DNA of 64,000 nt from JARFQW01 sp963842955 (GTDB lineage Bacteria > Pseudomonadota > Gammaproteobacteria > Steroidobacterales > XN24). Under the pieces are notes generated by a model. The model ran no database searches. It was not told the DNA's origin and saw nothing but the letters and a program-made list of their open reading frames with translations. The position numbers were made by a program, and so were the translations under genes. Shown here piece by piece: positions 32,473 to 42,945 of this stretch. The stretch lies in NCBI GenBank assembly GCA_963842955.1, contig CAWJIJ010000009.1, forward strand, positions 763,093 through 827,092, in the 5' to 3' direction. Numbering within the stretch: the stretch's first letter is position 1; each line of letters starts with the position of its first letter.

Positions 32473-35400
32473 CCAAGGCGGAAGTCACCGTGTTGCGGGC
32501 TGCCCTGGGCGACGTCCGCGCAGCTGACGTCGCTGCCTTTGCCCGGCGCCTCGACGGGTTGTCCCGGGCCGCGGCCCGTGGACGCGATCCGGTTCGTGCC
32601 CTCGCGGCCGTGGCGGCCGACATCGACGCGTCTGTGCGGGCAGTGGCCGAGGCCAGGGACAGGGCACCCGACCCGATGCCGTACCCCGAGATCCTTCCGG
32701 TCAGCCAGCGTCGAGACGAAATTCAGGCGGCGATCCGCGAACATCCCGTCGTGGTCGTGTGCGGTGAAACGGGCTCGGGAAAGACCACCCAGCTCCCCAA
32801 GATGTGTCTCGAACTGGGGCTGGGTGCCAGGGGGCTGATCGGCCACACTCAGCCTCGACGGATCGCCGCTCGTTCGGTGGCCGCCCGCATCGGCGCCGAA
32901 CTCGGGGAGGGGGCATCGGGTGGCGACTGGACCGGGCTCGTGGGTTGGAAGGTCCGGTTCGCTGATCACACGCGGCCCGACTGCCGTATCAAGCTGATGA
33001 CGGACGGAATTTTGCTCGCGGAAATTCCCCGCGACCGCAGCCTGCTCCAGTACGACACGCTGATCATCGATGAGGCCCATGAACGCAGCCTCAATATCGA
33101 CTTTCTCCTGGGCTATCTCAAGCAGCTGCTGCCCCGCCGCCCGGACCTCAAGATCATCATCACCTCTGCGACCATAGACCCGGAGCGATTCGCCCGGCAT
33201 TTCGACGGTGCTCCCGTGATCGAGGTGTCGGGTCGTACGTGGCCGGTGGACGTGCGTTACCGGCCCCTCCCGGAGGACATCAGCGAACCCGACGCCGTCG
33301 TGGATGCCGTACGCGAACTTGCCGCCGAACCCGGATCGCCGCCGGGTGACACCCTGGTGTTCCTCGCCGGTGAACGGGAGATACGCGAAACGGCCGAGGC
33401 GTTGCGTAAACATCATCCGGAGGGGACCGAAATCCTGCCCCTCTACAGCCGGCTCTCCGCAGCCGAGCAGGACCGCGTCTTCAGACCGACCGGCGGCCGG
33501 CGGATCGTGCTGGCGACCAACGTGGCCGAAACCTCGCTGACCGTGCCGGGCATACGCCACGTCGTGGACCCGGGGTTCGCGCGAATCAGCCGCTACAGCT
33601 TTCGCAGCAAGATTCAGCGTCTGCAGGTGGAGCCGGTGTCCCGGGCCAGCGCCGATCAGCGGAAGGGCCGCTGCGGCCGCGAGGCCCCTGGCATCTGCAT
33701 CCGACTGTTCGATGAAGAAGCCTTCGAAGAGAGGCCCCGGTTCACCGAGCCCGAATTGCTCCGGACCAACCTGGCCAGCGTGATACTCAGGATGGAAACC
33801 CTGGGCCTGGGCCATATCGAGGACTTCCCCTTCGTGGATCCACCGGATTCCCGATTCGTTCGCGACGGCTACAGACTGCTGAAGGAACTTACGGCAGTCG
33901 ATGCGGACGGTCGGGTGACTGCCCTGGGCCGGGAGATCGGGCGGCTGCCGGTGGATCCGAGGTTGGGGCGCATTCTCGTCGCGGGGCGCGACGGCGGTTG
34001 CCTTGCCGAGGCCCTGGCCGTAGTGAGTTTCCTGTCTGTCCAGGATCCGCGGGAACGACCGGCTGAGAAGCGCCAGCTCGCGGACGAGCAGCATGCCGGA
34101 TTCGCGGACGAGCGCTCGGATTTCCTTACCGTGCTGAGTCTCTGGTCGGCTTACCTGGACGTGCGCCGCCACCGGACGGTCAGTCGCCAGCGGCGCTGGT
34201 GCCGCGAACGCTTCCTGTCGTTTCCCCGAATGCGCGAATGGCACGATATCCATCAGCAGCTTATCGCCCAGGTGAAGGATGCGGGATGGCGCCTCAACCA
34301 GGTGGCGGCGGAGTACGCAGAGCTGCACGGCGCCCTGCTGACCGGCTTTCTAGGGCACATCGGAGAGCGCGCCGAAGAACGTGTCTACGAGGGTGCCCGG
34401 GGACTCAAATTCCACATTTTTCCCGGATCGGCCGTGGCCGCTCGTCCGCCCCGTTGGATTGCGGCGGCGAGTCTCGTGCAGACCACGCGGACGTTCGCGC
34501 GGATGGTGGCGTCCGTTGAGCCGGGGTGGATCGAGCGGGCCGCGCCTCACCTGGTCCGGCGAAGCTACAGCGATCCCCACTGGCAGGAGGGCCGGGGCTT
34601 CGTCGGCGGGTATGAGCAGGTCAGTCTTTATGGCCGGGTCCTCGTATCGAAGCGACGGGTGGACTATGGCCGCGTTGCTCCGGACGAGGCACGAGGGGTC
34701 TTCATCGAGGAGGGCCTGGTCAACGGGCGGATCCGCACCCGGGGAGCGTTTCTGGCAAGGAACCAGGCGCTGATTGCCAGCGTCCGTTCCCTCGAGGCCC
34801 GTCTGCGGCGCCGCGACCTCCTGGCTACGACCCAGGCGCTTGCCGCGTTCTACGCGGAAAGGATTCCCGCATCGGTCTGCAGTACGCCAGCGTTCGAACG
34901 TTGGCGAAGGAAGGCCGAAAAGGACACGCCGGCCCTCCTCGAGATGGCGCTCGAGGATGTGCTCGTGACAGGTCAGGTGCCCGAGTCGGGGGCCTGGCCC
35001 GAGACGTTACTGGTGGGCGGGGAAGCTCTGCCGCTTCGCTACGTATTCGATCCGGCGGACGAAGCCGACGGCGTGACGGTCACGGTGACCCGGCACTGGC
35101 TTGCTGCCCTGCCGCCGGAAACCGTGGACTGGGTGATCCCGGGGCTTGTCGAGGAAAAGATCGTCGAACTGCTGCGCCGCCTGCCGAAACCGGTTCGCCG
35201 ACGCCTGGTGCCCCTCCCCGATACGGCCCGCCGTATCGGGGCCGATCTGCAGCCGGGACGGGAACGCCTTGCGGTGGGGCTGAGCCGCGAACTGAAGCGG
35301 CATTCGGCAGTGGACGTTGCGCCCGCCGCTCTGGACATGGACGCGTTGCCGCCTTACCTCAATCTGCGAATCGAGGTCAGGGACGACGACGGCAAACTGA

Positions 35401-36377
35401 TCGGAAGCGGTCGCGACCTGGCTGAGCTGCGCAAGCGTTACGGCCTGGGCGACCGGCCGCTGCCCGCGGTGAGCAGCGGGTCGTCCGCCGCGTGGGCGGG
35501 GTCCGGTTTTCGGGAGTGGACCTTCGGGCCGATCCCGGAGCGCGGAGAGGACGAGGGCAGGGGGAGGCCCGCGGTCTACCCGGGCATCCGGGACGAAGGC
35601 GAATCAGTGGCGCTGGAGATGTATGCCAGCGAAGCGGCGGCGAGCGCAGCGACCCGCGATGGGGTGCTGCGCCTGTTCAGGTTAGCCGTCTCGGACCGGA
35701 TCAAGTATGCGCGGAAGGAACTGACCCGCAATCGCTCGCTGGGGCTTGCCGCCGCAGAGCTGTCAGCGTCTGGCGGGCTGGTGGAGGACATCATCGACGC
35801 GGCCTGCATTCGTGCATTTCCTGGCGAGAAGCAAACGCCGCGGGATCCGGACGCTTTTGCCGCGGCGCTGGAGTCCGGGCGCGCGCGGCTGGTTGCGACC
35901 GCCCAGGAGATTGCCGGGCTGGTGGCTCGCATTACCACCCTGCGTCGCGAGCTGAATCTGCGTCTGGAAGCGGGCGTCAGGGGCGCGGAAGCCAGCCAGG
36001 CGACCGCGGATATCCGCGAGCAGCTCGATGGCCTGTTCCAGCCCGGATTCGTGGGTGCAACTCCCGCTGAGTGGCTGGAACAGTATCCCCGTTATCTTGA
36101 AGCGCTGGGTCAGCGCATTGAGCGGCTGGCAGCGGGAAGGAGCGAGCGCCGTGAGCGGGAGGCCCTCCGGGAACACGCAGCCCGCCTGCTGGAGTATCGT
36201 CAGGCTGAATGGCCCACGTCCGAGGCTCGTGCGGCTTTCGAGCAGTACCGGTGGCTCACCGAGGAATTTCGGGTGTCGCTGTTTGCCCAGACCCTTGGGA
36301 CCCGCGTGAAGGTCTCGGCGGTGCGCCTGGATCGGGCCTGGGCCGCGGTATCGGCGGCGGTGAATGCGGCGGCCTGA
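32436..36377 (+). CDS. hrpA: ATP-dependent RNA helicase HrpA
   Basis: 1313 residues, typical of HrpA (DEAH/RHA family) which acts on mRNA and stalled ribosomes. Walker A GETGSGKT (about 110-117), DEAH box (about 212-215), SAT motif (TSATID), and RKGRCGREAPG (motif VI). These are followed by the helicase-associated and OB domains and a long C-terminal region with DIREQLDGLFQPGFV and RWLTEEFRVSLFAQTLGT. Start is GTG 32436 with GGAGG-like site; GTG 32490, after AAGGCGGAAG, is a good alternative and would reduce overlap with mazG. The frame is intact over nearly 4 kb, in contrast to the frameshifted regions. Confidence 0.94.
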   Translation: MEPGKGAGKGRVAKAEVTVLRAALGDVRAADVAAFARRLDGLSRAAARGRDPVRALAAVAADIDASVRAVAEARDRAPDPMPYPEILPVSQRRDEIQAAIREHPVVVVCGETGSGKTTQLPKMCLELGLGARGLIGHTQPRRIAARSVAARIGAELGEGASGGDWTGLVGWKVRFADHTRPDCRIKLMTDGILLAEIPRDRSLLQYDTLIIDEAHERSLNIDFLLGYLKQLLPRRPDLKIIITSATIDPERFARHFDGAPVIEVSGRTWPVDVRYRPLPEDISEPDAVVDAVRELAAEPGSPPGDTLVFLAGEREIRETAEALRKHHPEGTEILPLYSRLSAAEQDRVFRPTGGRRIVLATNVAETSLTVPGIRHVVDPGFARISRYSFRSKIQRLQVEPVSRASADQRKGRCGREAPGICIRLFDEEAFEERPRFTEPELLRTNLASVILRMETLGLGHIEDFPFVDPPDSRFVRDGYRLLKELTAVDADGRVTALGREIGRLPVDPRLGRILVAGRDGGCLAEALAVVSFLSVQDPRERPAEKRQLADEQHAGFADERSDFLTVLSLWSAYLDVRRHRTVSRQRRWCRERFLSFPRMREWHDIHQQLIAQVKDAGWRLNQVAAEYAELHGALLTGFLGHIGERAEERVYEGARGLKFHIFPGSAVAARPPRWIAAASLVQTTRTFARMVASVEPGWIERAAPHLVRRSYSDPHWQEGRGFVGGYEQVSLYGRVLVSKRRVDYGRVAPDEARGVFIEEGLVNGRIRTRGAFLARNQALIASVRSLEARLRRRDLLATTQALAAFYAERIPASVCSTPAFERWRRKAEKDTPALLEMALEDVLVTGQVPESGAWPETLLVGGEALPLRYVFDPADEADGVTVTVTRHWLAALPPETVDWVIPGLVEEKIVELLRRLPKPVRRRLVPLPDTARRIGADLQPGRERLAVGLSRELKRHSAVDVAPAALDMDALPPYLNLRIEVRDDDGKLIGSGRDLAELRKRYGLGDRPLPAVSSGSSAAWAGSGFREWTFGPIPERGEDEGRGRPAVYPGIRDEGESVALEMYASEAAASAATRDGVLRLFRLAVSDRIKYARKELTRNRSLGLAAAELSASGGLVEDIIDAACIRAFPGEKQTPRDPDAFAAALESGRARLVATAQEIAGLVARITTLRRELNLRLEAGVRGAEASQATADIREQLDGLFQPGFVGATPAEWLEQYPRYLEALGQRIERLAAGRSERREREALREHAARLLEYRQAEWPTSEARAAFEQYRWLTEEFRVSLFAQTLGTRVKVSAVRLDRAWAAVSAAVNAAA

Positions 36378-36473
36378 GCCGGGGTGGCCGTTGACGCCGG
36401 CAAGCCGGATCGCCAGAGTTGCGCCCATGCAACGCAGAGTCCACCGACACGGTCGGGCGGCGGCGGGGCCGAC

Positions 36474-37403
36474 GTGAAGATCGGGCTTGCAGTCGATCCC
36501 ACCTGCGACCTTCCGCTGGCTTTTCTCGAGAAGCACGACGTAACGGTCCTGCCCGGCCGGATTCGTTTCGGCGACCTGGAGTCGCTGGACCGTCGAGACC
36601 CGCGGGAAACCATGGGGTTCTATCGTCGTTACGTCGCCGACCGGTCTGCCGACGTGGCGACGGGCCCCGTTGCCGCCGACGAACTGCGGGAGCTGTTCCT
36701 TCAGCGGCTGGTTACCCGTCACGATCGCGTTCTGGTTCTTTGCCGTTCCACGGCCCGTGGGGGGAGCTTCGAACGGGCAACCCAGGCTTCCTACGGTGTT
36801 CTGAAGCGTTATCGGGATATCCGCCGGCAGGCCGGCCTCGACCCGGCGTTTGCCCTTCGCGTTGTGGACCTGGGGTGCGTCGGTCCGGGCGAGGGGGTTG
36901 TTGCCCACTACGCGGTACGCCGGATCGAATCCTCGCCGCCATTTGATGCCCTGCGCCGTGCCGTGGAGGAAGCGGGATCCAGGACAATGACCTGGCTCGT
37001 GCCGCAGGACTCCGCCTATCTGCGACGCCCGGCCGGACGCCACCCGCCGCTGCATCCCGGCGGCTGGCGCTACCTGGGCAGCCGGTTGAGTGGACGTCTG
37101 CCCGTGCTGGCGCTGCACCATGGTCAGACCCGGGCGGGCGCCCTCATGGCGGACTTTCAGGCTGGCGTGGAGTACGTTTTTGAAAGAGCCCGTGAGGCGG
37201 TCGAGGCCGGTTTGTCCGTGCCCGCCATCGTCATGAGCTTTGGCGGCGATCCACGGATCATCCGCAACCTCGCCGCCTACCAGGCCTTCGAGGGCTTTGC
37301 CGCCGACCGCAAGCTGGATCTTCAGCTCAGCGTGATGAGTGCAAGCCTCGCCGTGCAAGTAGGGCCGGGCGCGTTCGCCGCGGCCTGGACCGCCGGGGAC
37401 TAG
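36474..37403 (+). CDS. DegV family fatty-acid-binding protein
   Basis: About 309 residues from GTG 36474 (KIGLAVDPTCDLP). DegV proteins bind fatty acids; in Gram-positives FakB presents them to a kinase. Seen here: the opening D-x-T/S-C-D-L-P block, CRSTARGGSFERATQAS in place of the usual S-x-x-S-G-T stretch, and RVVDLGCVGPGEGVVAHYAVR. The sequence is divergent from FakB and no fakA is in view, so the role may differ. Near a lipid-storage-capable metabolism a fatty-acid carrier would fit, but that is inference. Convergent with the slipin gene; the ends overlap by four bases. Confidence 0.72.
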   Translation: MKIGLAVDPTCDLPLAFLEKHDVTVLPGRIRFGDLESLDRRDPRETMGFYRRYVADRSADVATGPVAADELRELFLQRLVTRHDRVLVLCRSTARGGSFERATQASYGVLKRYRDIRRQAGLDPAFALRVVDLGCVGPGEGVVAHYAVRRIESSPPFDALRRAVEEAGSRTMTWLVPQDSAYLRRPAGRHPPLHPGGWRYLGSRLSGRLPVLALHHGQTRAGALMADFQAGVEYVFERAREAVEAGLSVPAIVMSFGGDPRIIRNLAAYQAFEGFAADRKLDLQLSVMSASLAVQVGPGAFAAAWTAGD

Positions 37404-38231
37404 GCCTCGGCCGGCGGTGCGGACGGAGGATCGGCCGGAGCGGTTGCCGTTGGGGCGGCCGGGGGCTTGCCTGACACCATGCTGGGCGTGACCTTGCCGA
37501 TGAGCGGTGCGACCAGGTCCAGCGGAAGAGGGAAGATGATGGTGTTGGTCCCGTCATCGGCGACCTGGGTCAGCGTCTGCAGGTAGCGGAGCTGCATCGC
37601 CTGGGGTTGCTGGGACAGTTGTTCCGCGGCCTCAAGCAGGTGGCGCGACGCCTGCAGCTCACCCTGGGCATGAATGACCTTGGCGCGCCGGGACCGCTCC
37701 GCTTCTGCCTGGGCGGCGATCGCCCGGATCATGCTTTCATCCAGGTCCACGTGCTTGATCTCGACGTTCGTGACCTTGATGCCCCAGGCGTCCGTGTGCT
37801 CGTCGAGGATGAGCTGAATATCCGCGTTGAGCTTGTCCCGCTCGGACAGCATTTCGTCCAGCTCGTGCTGGCCGAGTACGGACCGGAGCGTGGTCTGGGC
37901 CAGCTGGCTGGTCGCCTCGTAGACGTTTTCGACCTGAATGATGGCTTTTTCCGGATCGACGATGCGGAAGTAGACCACGGCGTTGACCTTGACCGACACG
38001 TTGTCCTTCGAGATCACGTCCTGGGTCGGCACATCCATGACGATGACCCGAAGGTCCACCTTGGTCATCGTCTGGATGCACCGGAATCACCAGGATCAGG
38101 CCGGGGCCCTTGACCTTCCAGAACTTGCCGAGCTGGAAGATCACGCCGCGCTCGTACTCCTTGAGGATCTTGATGGAGCTGACGAGGAGCAGGACGAGGC
38201 CGCCGAGGAGGATAAGACCGATTTCGGGCAT
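37400..38231 (-). CDS. Slipin (stomatin-like SPFH protein), partner of NfeD (one frameshift in this sequence)
   Basis: Membrane-anchored SPFH/Band 7 protein. N-terminal membrane segment (IGLILLGGLVLLLVSSI), then EYERGVIFQLGKFWKVKGPGL. An extra base near 38078 (coding strand GTG-C-ATC) shifts the frame; corrected length is 276 residues. The Band 7 domain continues with VDLRVIVMDVPTQDVISKDNV and VNAVVYFRIVDPEKAI, then the coiled-coil RAKVIHAQGELQAS. The C-terminus is Pro/Ala-rich. The start lies three bases after the nfeD stop, the classic NfeD-slipin operon, thought to organise membrane microdomains and protein quality control. Confidence 0.9.
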
Positions 38232-38234
38232 GAC

Positions 38235-39675
38235 TTAGTTCTCCGGTTCTTTGTCGGGACTGACCTGGAGGGTCAGCCCGTCTATTGCCACGACGTTCAC
38301 CGCCTGGCCTGAATGAATGGGTTGGCTGCTCCGAGGCATTCCACAGTTCGCCGTGTACGAAGACCCAGCCCTTGCCATGGAAGTCTTCCCGGGCGATGCC
38401 CGAGGCGCCGATCATTTGTTCGATGCCGCTGACCACGGGCCGCCGTCGCGCCTTGATGGCCACCCAGATGATCCCCATGACCGACAGGGCACCGACGCTG
38501 GCTACGCCGGCGATCAGCCCCAGCGGTACACCGAAACCAGGCACGTCGGTGTCCATGAGGATCACTGATCCCACGACGAACGCGATCACGCCGCCGATGC
38601 CAAGCACACCGAAACTGGGCACGAACGCCTCGGAGATCATGAGGATGATGCCGAGGACGATCAGCGCCAGGCCGGCATAGTTCACCGGCAGGACCTGCAG
38701 AGCATATGCCGCTATCAGCAGGCAGATCACGCCGACGACTCCAGGGACAATGGCGCCGGGATTGTAGCCTTCGAATATCAGACCGTAGATGCCGACCAGC
38801 AGCAGGAGGTAGGCCACGGTCGGGCTGGTGATGATGCTCAGAACTTCGGTCCGCCAGTCGGGCTCGATGCGCTCAAGCACCAGTCCGTCGGTCTCGAGCA
38901 CACGCTCGCCTTCAGCCATCTGGACCGGGCGGCCGTCGATGGCCCCCAGGAGTTCCGCCATGTCCGAGGCGATGACATCAATGACGTTCAGCTCCAGGGC
39001 TATCGAGGAGGATATGCTGGCCCCTTCACGGACGGCTTCCTCGGCCCAGTCGGCGTTTCGGCCGCGCTGCTCGGCGAGACTACGGATATACGCGACCATG
39101 TCGTTGAGCACTTTCTGCTCGGAGGCCGTTGCGGGCTCGAAATCCTGGCTCTCACCGGACTCGTTGCCGTCATCCGCATTCTCGCCGGAAGTTTCGTCAC
39201 CGGCCGGGTTCTCCGGTTCGTTGCCGGGGAGATCTCTTAACCCACCAGGCTTCGGCGTGCCACCGCCCATGGCCACCGGCGTGGCGGCGCCTACGTGGGT
39301 CGCCGGCGCCATTGCCGCAATGTGGCTGGCATAGAGGATGTAGGTGCCCGCGCTGGCTGCACGGGAGCCTGATGGTGCAACGAACGTGACAACGGGCACC
39401 GGAGAGCCGAGGATTGCCTTGATGATGTCGCGCGTCGAGGAGACCAGCCCACCCGGGGTGTCCATCTGCAGAACAATGAGGCCAGCATCCTGTTCGGCGG
39501 CGGTTTGCATGCCCCGAATCAGGTAGTCGCTGGTCGCCGGCCCGATAGGCCCGTCTATCTGAAGCAGAACGCCTGCACCGGCGCCATCCTGAGCGCGGCC
39601 GCTCACCGCCAGGCACAGGAGCATCAGCATGGCGGCCGCGGCCCGAAAAGACTTCTTGGCGAGAATCTCACGCAT
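38235..39675 (-). CDS. NfeD-like membrane-bound ClpP-class serine protease (one frameshift in this sequence)
   Basis: About 479 residues once an extra base near 38331 is removed. Signal peptide (MLMLLCLAVSGRAQ), then a ClpP-like serine protease domain with the nucleophile in ASAGTYI and a Lys in EQKVLNDMVAYIR as the likely base. An acidic low-complexity linker (near residues 150-180) is followed by four to five membrane helices and, at the end, the OB-fold NfeD domain (GKGWVFVHGELWNA, then VNVVAIDGLTLQVS in the corrected frame). Homologues cleave the C-terminus of stomatin. It is the upstream gene of the slipin pair. Confidence 0.9.
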
Positions 39676-39794
39676 CTGGTTCGATGGTAGTGCCTGCGCC
39701 TTCCCGGCGCCACCGGCCCCTTCTCCGCTGTCCCGGCAGCGGGGGTATACTTCCGCGCCACGATCTGCTCCAGTTCCTGCGGAAGACGCACTGA

Positions 39795-40292
39795 ATGCAC
39801 ATTACGTTCATGACCACCGGCGGCACCATCGACAAGGTGTACTTCGATGCCCAGAGCCGCTTCGAGGTGGGGGAGACCACACTGGAGCACATGCTGCGGC
39901 AGGGGGAAGTCGCGTTTGATTACGAGATCGTTTCCCTCATGCGCAAGGACAGCATGGAACTGACCGCTGCTGACCGGGAACTGATTCGCGGCGCCATCGA
40001 GGCCCGTGACAGCCGCCGATTCGTCATCACCCATGGCACGGACACGATGGTCGAGACGGCACTCGCGCTGGAGGGTCTGGCGGACCGGGTCGTCGTCCTC
40101 ACCGGCGCTCTGAGCCCGGCACGTTTCCAGCAAAGCGACGCGCCCATCAACATCGGCCTGGCGATTGCCGCCGCTCAAACGTGCTCTCCCGGAGTCTACG
40201 TCGCGATGAACGGGCGAATCTTTTCTCCCCGTGGTCTACGAAAGAACCGGGAGCGCAACCGTTTCGAATTGCCGCCCGGCCAGGGCAGCTGA
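39795..40292 (+). CDS. Short asparaginase-domain protein
   Basis: 165 residues. It has only the N-terminal asparaginase domain: the first catalytic Thr in MTTGGTIDKVYFD and the second in THGTDTMVETA. The C-terminal domain of true L-asparaginases is absent, but the protein ends smoothly (GRIFSPRGLRKNRERNRFE), and short proteins of this kind recur in proteobacteria, so it is not a truncation. Whether it is enzymatically active is unknown. Distinct from the decayed two-domain asparaginase at 54.8 kb. Confidence 0.78.
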   Translation: MHITFMTTGGTIDKVYFDAQSRFEVGETTLEHMLRQGEVAFDYEIVSLMRKDSMELTAADRELIRGAIEARDSRRFVITHGTDTMVETALALEGLADRVVVLTGALSPARFQQSDAPINIGLAIAAAQTCSPGVYVAMNGRIFSPRGLRKNRERNRFELPPGQGS

Positions 40293-40386
40293 GCCGAGAC
40301 GCAGTCCGGGCACTAACCGGTCGCCTCGAGGCGGCCGCGCCTGATCAGGACCCGAACACAAGAATGGATGGCTAATGGAGATCACG

Positions 40387-41343
40387 ATGTCCGATTCGCA
40401 CCCGCCGGCGACAGCCGGGGCACTCAAGCGCGTGGCAGCCGGGCTCGCCTGCGCAGGGGTATTTCTTGCCGGTCCGGCCGCGGCCCATGAAGAACAGAGC
40501 ACCGCCGCCGGCACCCCGAAGCAGGAAGTCACTGTGGTTGCCGAGCAGGTTGCTGGCGGCGTTTACATGTTGACGGGCCGTGGCGGCAATATCGGCGTGT
40601 CGGTGGGACCGGACGGCGTGTTCATGATCGATGACCAGTACGCGCCGCTGACCGAGGCGATTCGCGAAGCAGTCCGCAAGCTGTCAGACCAGCCGATCCG
40701 GTTTGTGCTGAACACGCACTGGCACGGCGACCACACCGGCGGCAACGAGAACCTCGGCAAGGCAGGTTCGCTGATCGTCGCCCACGACAATGTGCGTGTG
40801 CGCCTGGGTACGGACCAGAACATGCCGTTCTTCGGACGCGACGTGCCGGCCTCGCCGGCAGCGGCCCTGCCGGTTGTCACATTCAATGACGAGGTGGGCT
40901 TTCATCTCAACGGCGAAGAGATCCGCGCCCTGCATTTCCCTAATGCCCACACCGACGGCGACTCCGTTGTCCAGTTTCGGGGCAACAACGTCGTGCATAT
41001 GGGCGACATCTATTTCAATGGTCTGTACCCGTTCATTGACTCAGGCAGTGGCGGCTCGATCCGCGGCATGGTGGCCGCAATCGATGGTGTTCTTCCGCTG
41101 ATGGACGCCGAAACCCGGGTCATACCCGGCCACGGACCCCTGTCCAATCGCGACGAGCTCGCCGCCTACCGGAATATGCTGGACGATGTGGCAAACCAGA
41201 TATCAGCGCTCCTCGCCGAGGGCAAGGATCTCGCGGCCATCCAGGCAGCGGCACCCACGGCCAGCTACGACGGTGACTGGGGCGGCGGTTTCATCAATCC
41301 CGACACGTGGGTGAAGATGATTGTCGAAGACCTGTCCCGGTAA
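40387..41343 (+). CDS. Exported metallo-beta-lactamase-fold hydrolase
   Basis: About 318 residues. The ATG at 40387 is preferred over 40375 because a GGAGA site sits just before it. A signal peptide ends near GPAAAHE. Zinc site: HWHGDHTGG, then the NAHTDGDSV histidine, MGDIYFNG aspartate and GHG near the C-terminus. This pattern fits the periplasmic MBL-fold group around SoxH/quinoprotein relay proteins rather than a true beta-lactamase. No substrate can be assigned. A bidirectional-looking terminator follows. Confidence 0.82.
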   Translation: MSDSHPPATAGALKRVAAGLACAGVFLAGPAAAHEEQSTAAGTPKQEVTVVAEQVAGGVYMLTGRGGNIGVSVGPDGVFMIDDQYAPLTEAIREAVRKLSDQPIRFVLNTHWHGDHTGGNENLGKAGSLIVAHDNVRVRLGTDQNMPFFGRDVPASPAAALPVVTFNDEVGFHLNGEEIRALHFPNAHTDGDSVVQFRGNNVVHMGDIYFNGLYPFIDSGSGGSIRGMVAAIDGVLPLMDAETRVIPGHGPLSNRDELAAYRNMLDDVANQISALLAEGKDLAAIQAAAPTASYDGDWGGGFINPDTWVKMIVEDLSR

Positions 41344-41365
41344 GTCTTCTTCGTGGAGCTGGGTT

Positions 41366-41400
41366 AACCCGCCGCGCCGGTCCGGCCGGCACGGCGGGTT
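41366..41400. terminator. Symmetric hairpin between convergent genes
   Basis: Stem AACCCGCCG / CGGCGGGTT with a GC-rich interior lies between the MBL gene and the aldehyde dehydrogenase gene. It lacks a long T run on either strand, so its strength is uncertain. Confidence 0.55.
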
Positions 41401-41420
41401 AGTCGGCTGCCGGTTTCAGG

Positions 41421-42944
41421 CTAGCCGCCGATATCGAAACGGATTCCCTGGGCCAGCGGCAAATCAGTGGAGTAGTTGATCGTGTTGGTCTGGCGGCGCA
41501 TGTACGCCTTCCACGAGTCCGAACCGGCTTCGCGGCCACCGCCGGTCTCTTTTTCCCCCCCGAAGGCGCCGCCGATCTCGGCCCCCGAGGTGCCGATATT
41601 CACGTTGGCTATTCCGCAGTCGCTGCCGGCGGCGGAAAGGAAACGCTCGGCGGTCTGTAGGTTGTCGGTGAAGATGGCCGACGACAAACCCTGGCGAACG
41701 CCGTTGTGCATGGCGATGGCCTCATCGAGGCTGTGATAGGGGATCAGGTAGAGAATGGGGGCGAAGGTCTCGTCCTGCACGATCTGCCAGTCGTTGAGCG
41801 CTCGCACGATGGTGGGCTGAACGAAATTGCCCGCCTGGTCGAGCACATGGCCACCCGCCAGTACCTGCCCGCCCTGGGCCAGAGCGGCCTCTACGGCTCT
41901 CTCGAAACGCAGCACCGAGTCCTCGTCGATCAAGGGGCCCATCAGGGTGGCCGGATCCATCGGATCGCCGATTTTCACCTGGTCGTAGGCACGGATCAGG
42001 CGATGGGCCAGTTCTTCGTAGAGCTTCTGGTGGACGAATACCCTGCGCGTCGAGGTACAGCGCTGGCCGGCCGTGCCCACCGCCCCGAATACGATCGCCG
42101 GAACCGCAAGATCCAGGTTGGCTTCCTCGTCCACGATGATCGCGTTGTTGCCGCCGAGTTCGAGCAGGGATTTGCCCATGCGGCGGGCCACCTGTTCTCC
42201 CACCTGGCGACCGACGGCGCAGGAGCCGGTGAAGGACACCAGGTCGATGCGCTCATCGTTGACGAAGGTCTCGGCCTGGCTGACATCGCCATCCAGGAAC
42301 ATGTGGAAGATCGCCGGGAACCCTTGTCCTTCCAGGGCTTCGTTGACGATCTTCTGGATGGCGACGGCGCACAAGGGCGTCTTGGGGGAGGGTTTCCAGA
42401 TGCAGACGTCACCGCAGATCGCGGCGATGAACGCATTCCAGGACCATACGGCCACGGGGAAGTTGAAGGCGGAGATGATCCCGACGATACCCAGCGGATG
42501 CCACTGCTCGTACATCCGGTGGCCGGGACGCTCCGAGTGCATGGTGTTGCCGTAGAGCATGCGTGACTGGCCGACGGCGAAGTCGGCAATATCGATCATT
42601 TCCTGTACTTCGCCGTCGCCCTCGGCCTTGATCTTGCCCATCTCCAGGGTGACCAGGCTGCCCAGGGCATCCTTGTGCCTGCGCAGGGCCTCGCCGATGA
42701 GCCGCACGGCTTCTCCGCGATGCGGCGCCGGCAGCGCCCGCCACTCGCCGAACGCGGCTCTAGCGGCCTGGACGATGGCTTCGTAGTCCGATGGCGTGGC
42801 GGCCTTGACGCGGCCGAGTACTTCGCCCGTGGCGGGGTTGACGCTGTCGATCACGCGTCCGCCGTCACAGGGCAGGGGACGGCTTCCGGCCCAGGCGCCG
42901 GCGTTGACTTCCTCCAGACCAAGGGCCTTTAGAACCTTTTCCAT
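41421..42944 (-). CDS. Aldehyde dehydrogenase, ALDH7 (antiquitin) type; alpha-aminoadipate semialdehyde dehydrogenase
   Basis: 507 residues. ALDH7-type features: FNFPVAVWSWNAF, ELGGNNAIIV, and catalytic Cys in GTAGQRCTSTRR, which match antiquitin/AmaB rather than betaine- or succinate-semialdehyde enzymes. It would oxidise alpha-aminoadipate semialdehyde (piperideine-6-carboxylate) to alpha-aminoadipate in lysine breakdown. The ATG at 42944 is preceded by AGGAGAG. It begins one base after the stop of the saccharopine dehydrogenase gene, which strongly supports the pathway assignment. The frame is intact. Confidence 0.9.
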   Translation of the reverse strand: MEKVLKALGLEEVNAGAWAGSRPLPCDGGRVIDSVNPATGEVLGRVKAATPSDYEAIVQAARAAFGEWRALPAPHRGEAVRLIGEALRRHKDALGSLVTLEMGKIKAEGDGEVQEMIDIADFAVGQSRMLYGNTMHSERPGHRMYEQWHPLGIVGIISAFNFPVAVWSWNAFIAAICGDVCIWKPSPKTPLCAVAIQKIVNEALEGQGFPAIFHMFLDGDVSQAETFVNDERIDLVSFTGSCAVGRQVGEQVARRMGKSLLELGGNNAIIVDEEANLDLAVPAIVFGAVGTAGQRCTSTRRVFVHQKLYEELAHRLIRAYDQVKIGDPMDPATLMGPLIDEDSVLRFERAVEAALAQGGQVLAGGHVLDQAGNFVQPTIVRALNDWQIVQDETFAPILYLIPYHSLDEAIAMHNGVRQGLSSAIFTDNLQTAERFLSAAGSDCGIANVNIGTSGAEIGGAFGGEKETGGGREAGSDSWKAYMRRQTNTINYSTDLPLAQGIRFDIGG

Positions 42945-42945
42945 A

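Noticed and set aside
32298..34328. Long minus-strand open frame opposite mazG and hrpA
   Set aside because: Shadow; the helicase motifs lie on the other strand.
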